Shown here in pieces: positions 62,546 through 64,000 of a DNA stretch of 64,000 nucleotides; positions within the stretch are counted from its first letter, which is position 1, and each line of letters starts with the position of its first letter. Below the pieces are notes generated by a model that worked only from the letters and a program-made list of their open reading frames with translations, ran no database searches and was not told the DNA's origin. The DNA comes from Candidatus Methanorbis basalitermitum (GTDB lineage: Archaea; Halobacteriota; Methanomicrobia; Methanomicrobiales; Methanocorpusculaceae). The position numbers and the translations under genes were made by a program. The DNA lies in the NCBI GenBank assembly GCA_031287415.1, contig JAITSY010000019.1, positions 1-64,000 on the forward strand, in the 5' to 3' direction.

Positions 62546-62938
62546 ATGGTTCTGTCAGTACAGAAAGATGACATTGATTATCGGTGCACTGATAGTTGAC
62601 TCGCGGACGGGGCGCAGCTGGTGTTCATCGGGTGCGTCCATGACGATGGTATGGATGCTCTGAAGATCGAGTCATTTGTGCCAATCGCGGAAAAGGATTG
62701 TGCAGAGATTGCCGCAGAAGCAAAAGAAAAATTCCACTTGAACTCGGTGGATATTGTGCACCGGTACGGCCGCCTCGTTCTTGGCGAGACGATTGTGGTG
62801 ATCATTGTGGGCGCAGGTCACCGATCCGAGGCCTACGCTGGGTCGCGTCATATCATTGAGCGGCTCAAAAAACAGGTGCTAATTTGGAAGCAGGAGATTA
62901 CCAGCGACAAGAACGGCGCATGGGTACACAGTGCATGA
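62546..62938 (+). pseudogene. moaE: MoaE molybdopterin synthase large subunit, N-terminus disrupted
   Basis: From the ATG 5 bp after moaD the frame reads 17 codons and hits TGA (62597-62599). It then resumes in the same frame with LADGAQLVFIGCVHDDGMDA and continues as MoaE to the end (VGAGHRSEAYAGSRHIIERLK, then LIWKQEI with the catalytic lysine region). The first stretch fits MoaE better in a shifted frame (IIGALIVDS), so two compensating indels are likely. A GTG at 62621 could start a 105-residue product missing the first strand and helix. This is either a damaged gene or a sequence error. Confidence 0.65.
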
Positions 62939-62950
62939 GGACCAGTAAGG

Positions 62951-63008
62951 CAGCGTTGCACGTGTTCCACGTGCAACCACTGCACACCTCTATCTGAGGT
63001 GTGCAGCT
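62951..63008 (+). repeat. Family 2 GC-rich palindromic repeat, copy 10
   Basis: CAGCGTTGCACGTG-TTC-CACGTGCAAC is a long hairpin, followed by CTGCACACCTCTATCTGAGGTGTGCAG, a second hairpin. It starts 12 bp after moaE and would end the ycaO-moaE transcript. Confidence 0.7.
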
Positions 63009-63100
63009 CGCCAAACAATCAGCAGCCCCAATATGCATTCCCCGCGCCTGCTGCATCCCACATACTAATACATTTCTGCACCAACATCACTAACTAATAG

Positions 63101-64000
63101 ATGTCAGGCAAATTTGAGCTCACTTCTTCCTTTGCACCCTGTGGTTCACAACCAGATGCAATTGCTGAACTGACCACAGGCATTCAGGGCGGTGAACAGT
63201 ATCAGACCCTGCTTGGTGTAACGGGATCGGGCAAGACGTTCACCATCGCAAACGTTATTGCAAATGTTCAGAAACCGACACTTGTCCTCGCTCACAATAA
63301 GACACTTGCTGCCCAGCTCTACAATGAGTTCAAAGAGTTTTTTCCCAACAACCATGTCGAGTATTTCATCTCCTATTATGACTACTATCAACCAGAATCC
63401 TATATTGCCAAAAGGGATCAGTACATCGAAAAGGACGCCCAGATAAACCCTAAGATTGAGATGATGCGGCTTGCGGCGACGGCATCGCTTCTTTCCCATC
63501 GCGATACGATAATTGTGGCTTCCGTCTCCTGCATCTACGGTCTTGGCAATCCAGAAAATTTCAAAAACCTCGGATTCGAACTGCGAACCGGTCAAAAGAT
63601 CGGCAGGAACGAAATACTGGAGAAATTGATCGCAATTCTGTTCGAGCGAAACGATCTCGAACTGATGCCGAGACGTTTTCGCGTGAATGGCGACACGATT
63701 GATATCATCCCAGGCTACTTCAACAATATCATCCGCATCGAGCTGTTCGGTGACGAGATCAACCGCATAGCAGAAATTGACAAAAACACCGGTAAGGAAA
63801 AGGAACGACTTGAGTACTTCTATGTCTATCCGGCCCGCCACTTCGTCGCGCCCGAGTCCGAGATACAGCGAAGTCTTGCCTCAATTCGCATGGAACTTGC
63901 TGAAGTGCTTGCCGCAGAAAAACTTGACGATCTCTCCGCTCACCGGCTACGCCAGAGAACGCAGTATGATCTGGAGATGATCGCAGAGACCGGATCCTGC
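63101..64000 (+). CDS. uvrB: Excinuclease ABC subunit B (UvrB), 5' part
   Basis: The first 300 codons of UvrB are present and run off the window. It has SFAPCGSQPDAIAEL, Walker A LLGVTGSGKTFTIANV (helicase motif I), NKTLAAQLYNEFKEFFP, and the beta-hairpin YYDYYQPESYIAKRDQYIEKD that grips DNA, then IVASVSCIYGLG. UvrB is the central damage-recognition helicase of bacterial-type nucleotide excision repair, which many methanogens carry. uvrA or uvrC may follow outside the window. The ORF track omits it because it has no stop here. Confidence 0.96.
   Translation, partial: MSGKFELTSSFAPCGSQPDAIAELTTGIQGGEQYQTLLGVTGSGKTFTIANVIANVQKPTLVLAHNKTLAAQLYNEFKEFFPNNHVEYFISYYDYYQPESYIAKRDQYIEKDAQINPKIEMMRLAATASLLSHRDTIIVASVSCIYGLGNPENFKNLGFELRTGQKIGRNEILEKLIAILFERNDLELMPRRFRVNGDTIDIIPGYFNNIIRIELFGDEINRIAEIDKNTGKEKERLEYFYVYPARHFVAPESEIQRSLASIRMELAEVLAAEKLDDLSAHRLRQRTQYDLEMIAETGSC

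Noticed and set aside
62597-62599. TGA in moaE as selenocysteine
   Set aside because: MoaE has no known selenocysteine form, no SECIS-like structure is apparent, and the surrounding codons fit a frameshift better.
1-64000. CRISPR array
   Set aside because: No run of regularly spaced identical repeats was found. The repeated sequences here are kilobases apart and occur in both orientations.

Overview
The window is chromosomal DNA of a hydrogenotrophic methanogenic archaeon, most likely order Methanomicrobiales and possibly close to Methanocorpusculum. The order rests on gene content: F420-reducing hydrogenase (frhADGB), F420-dependent formate dehydrogenase (fdhB with an fdhA-like gene), mch, cofC, mptA, the McrA thioamidation pair ycaO-tfuA, methanogenesis marker 12, porCDAB, aIF2beta, aIF5B, S6e and S8e. 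The genus is a guess from overall impression. Promoters are archaeal (TATA boxes about 25 bp before the start site), many genes have Shine-Dalgarno sites, and TTG/GTG starts are used.

Layout. 0-10 kb: sugar-nucleotide epimerase and GHMP-kinase-like pair, RNase HI, a truncated trmO, Mrp/Nbp35 ATPase, aIF2beta, fdhB and fdhA-like genes, a small zinc-ribbon protein, cofC. 10-16.4 kb: gene remnants, an asparagine-synthase-like gene, a broken IS1595-type transposase, a MATE exporter and an AmmeMemoRadiSam radical SAM enzyme. 16.4-20 kb: a zinc-ribbon protein with an Orc1/Cdc6 gene, mch and tRNA-Val. 20-28 kb: a broken hypothetical gene, a metallophosphoesterase and a six-gene tetrapyrrole operon (precorrin-2 dehydrogenase, hemA, hemB, hemL, hemC, SUMT). 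28-34 kb: HEAT protein, TrkH, an oxygen-defence cluster (rubredoxin, FprA, desulfoferrodoxin), a dead MFS gene and hypB. 34-41 kb: S8e, two conserved hypotheticals, S6e, aIF5B, tRNA-His, a dead HxlR regulator, cbiZ, nreA. 41-54 kb: a dead DHA2-type exporter, the frhADGB operon, mptA, porCDAB, marker 12, cyclophilin. 54-64 kb: adk, an EMC3/DUF106 insertase, cmk, a broken IS1595 element, a tandem fdhD, the ycaO-tfuA-thiF-moaD-moaE operon and the 5' part of uvrB.

The central-metabolism genes fit together. Formate and H2 oxidation reduce F420, with CofC and HypB supplying cofactor and nickel insertion. Mch uses tetrahydromethanopterin, whose synthesis begins with MptA. Por makes pyruvate, the tetrapyrrole genes feed F430 and corrinoid synthesis, and YcaO/TfuA modify McrA. 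The FprA cluster handles oxygen.

The most unusual content is between genes. Three dispersed repeat families recur. Family 1 is an element of about 108 bp with nine clear copies and one possible split copy. It has a conserved TATA-like block, a variable spacer and a conserved body of about 60 bp with a small inverted repeat, so it looks like a small-RNA gene or a promoter-carrying miniature element. One copy lies inside a dead MFS gene. Family 2 is a GC-rich palindrome found mostly beyond gene 3' ends. Family 3 is an element of about 46 bp that occurs near family 1 at three of its four sites. Two protein oddities involve formate metabolism: an FdhA-like subunit with no visible Mo/W-ligating Cys/Sec and no C-terminal domain, and a tandem FdhD in which only the second domain keeps the CxxC motif.
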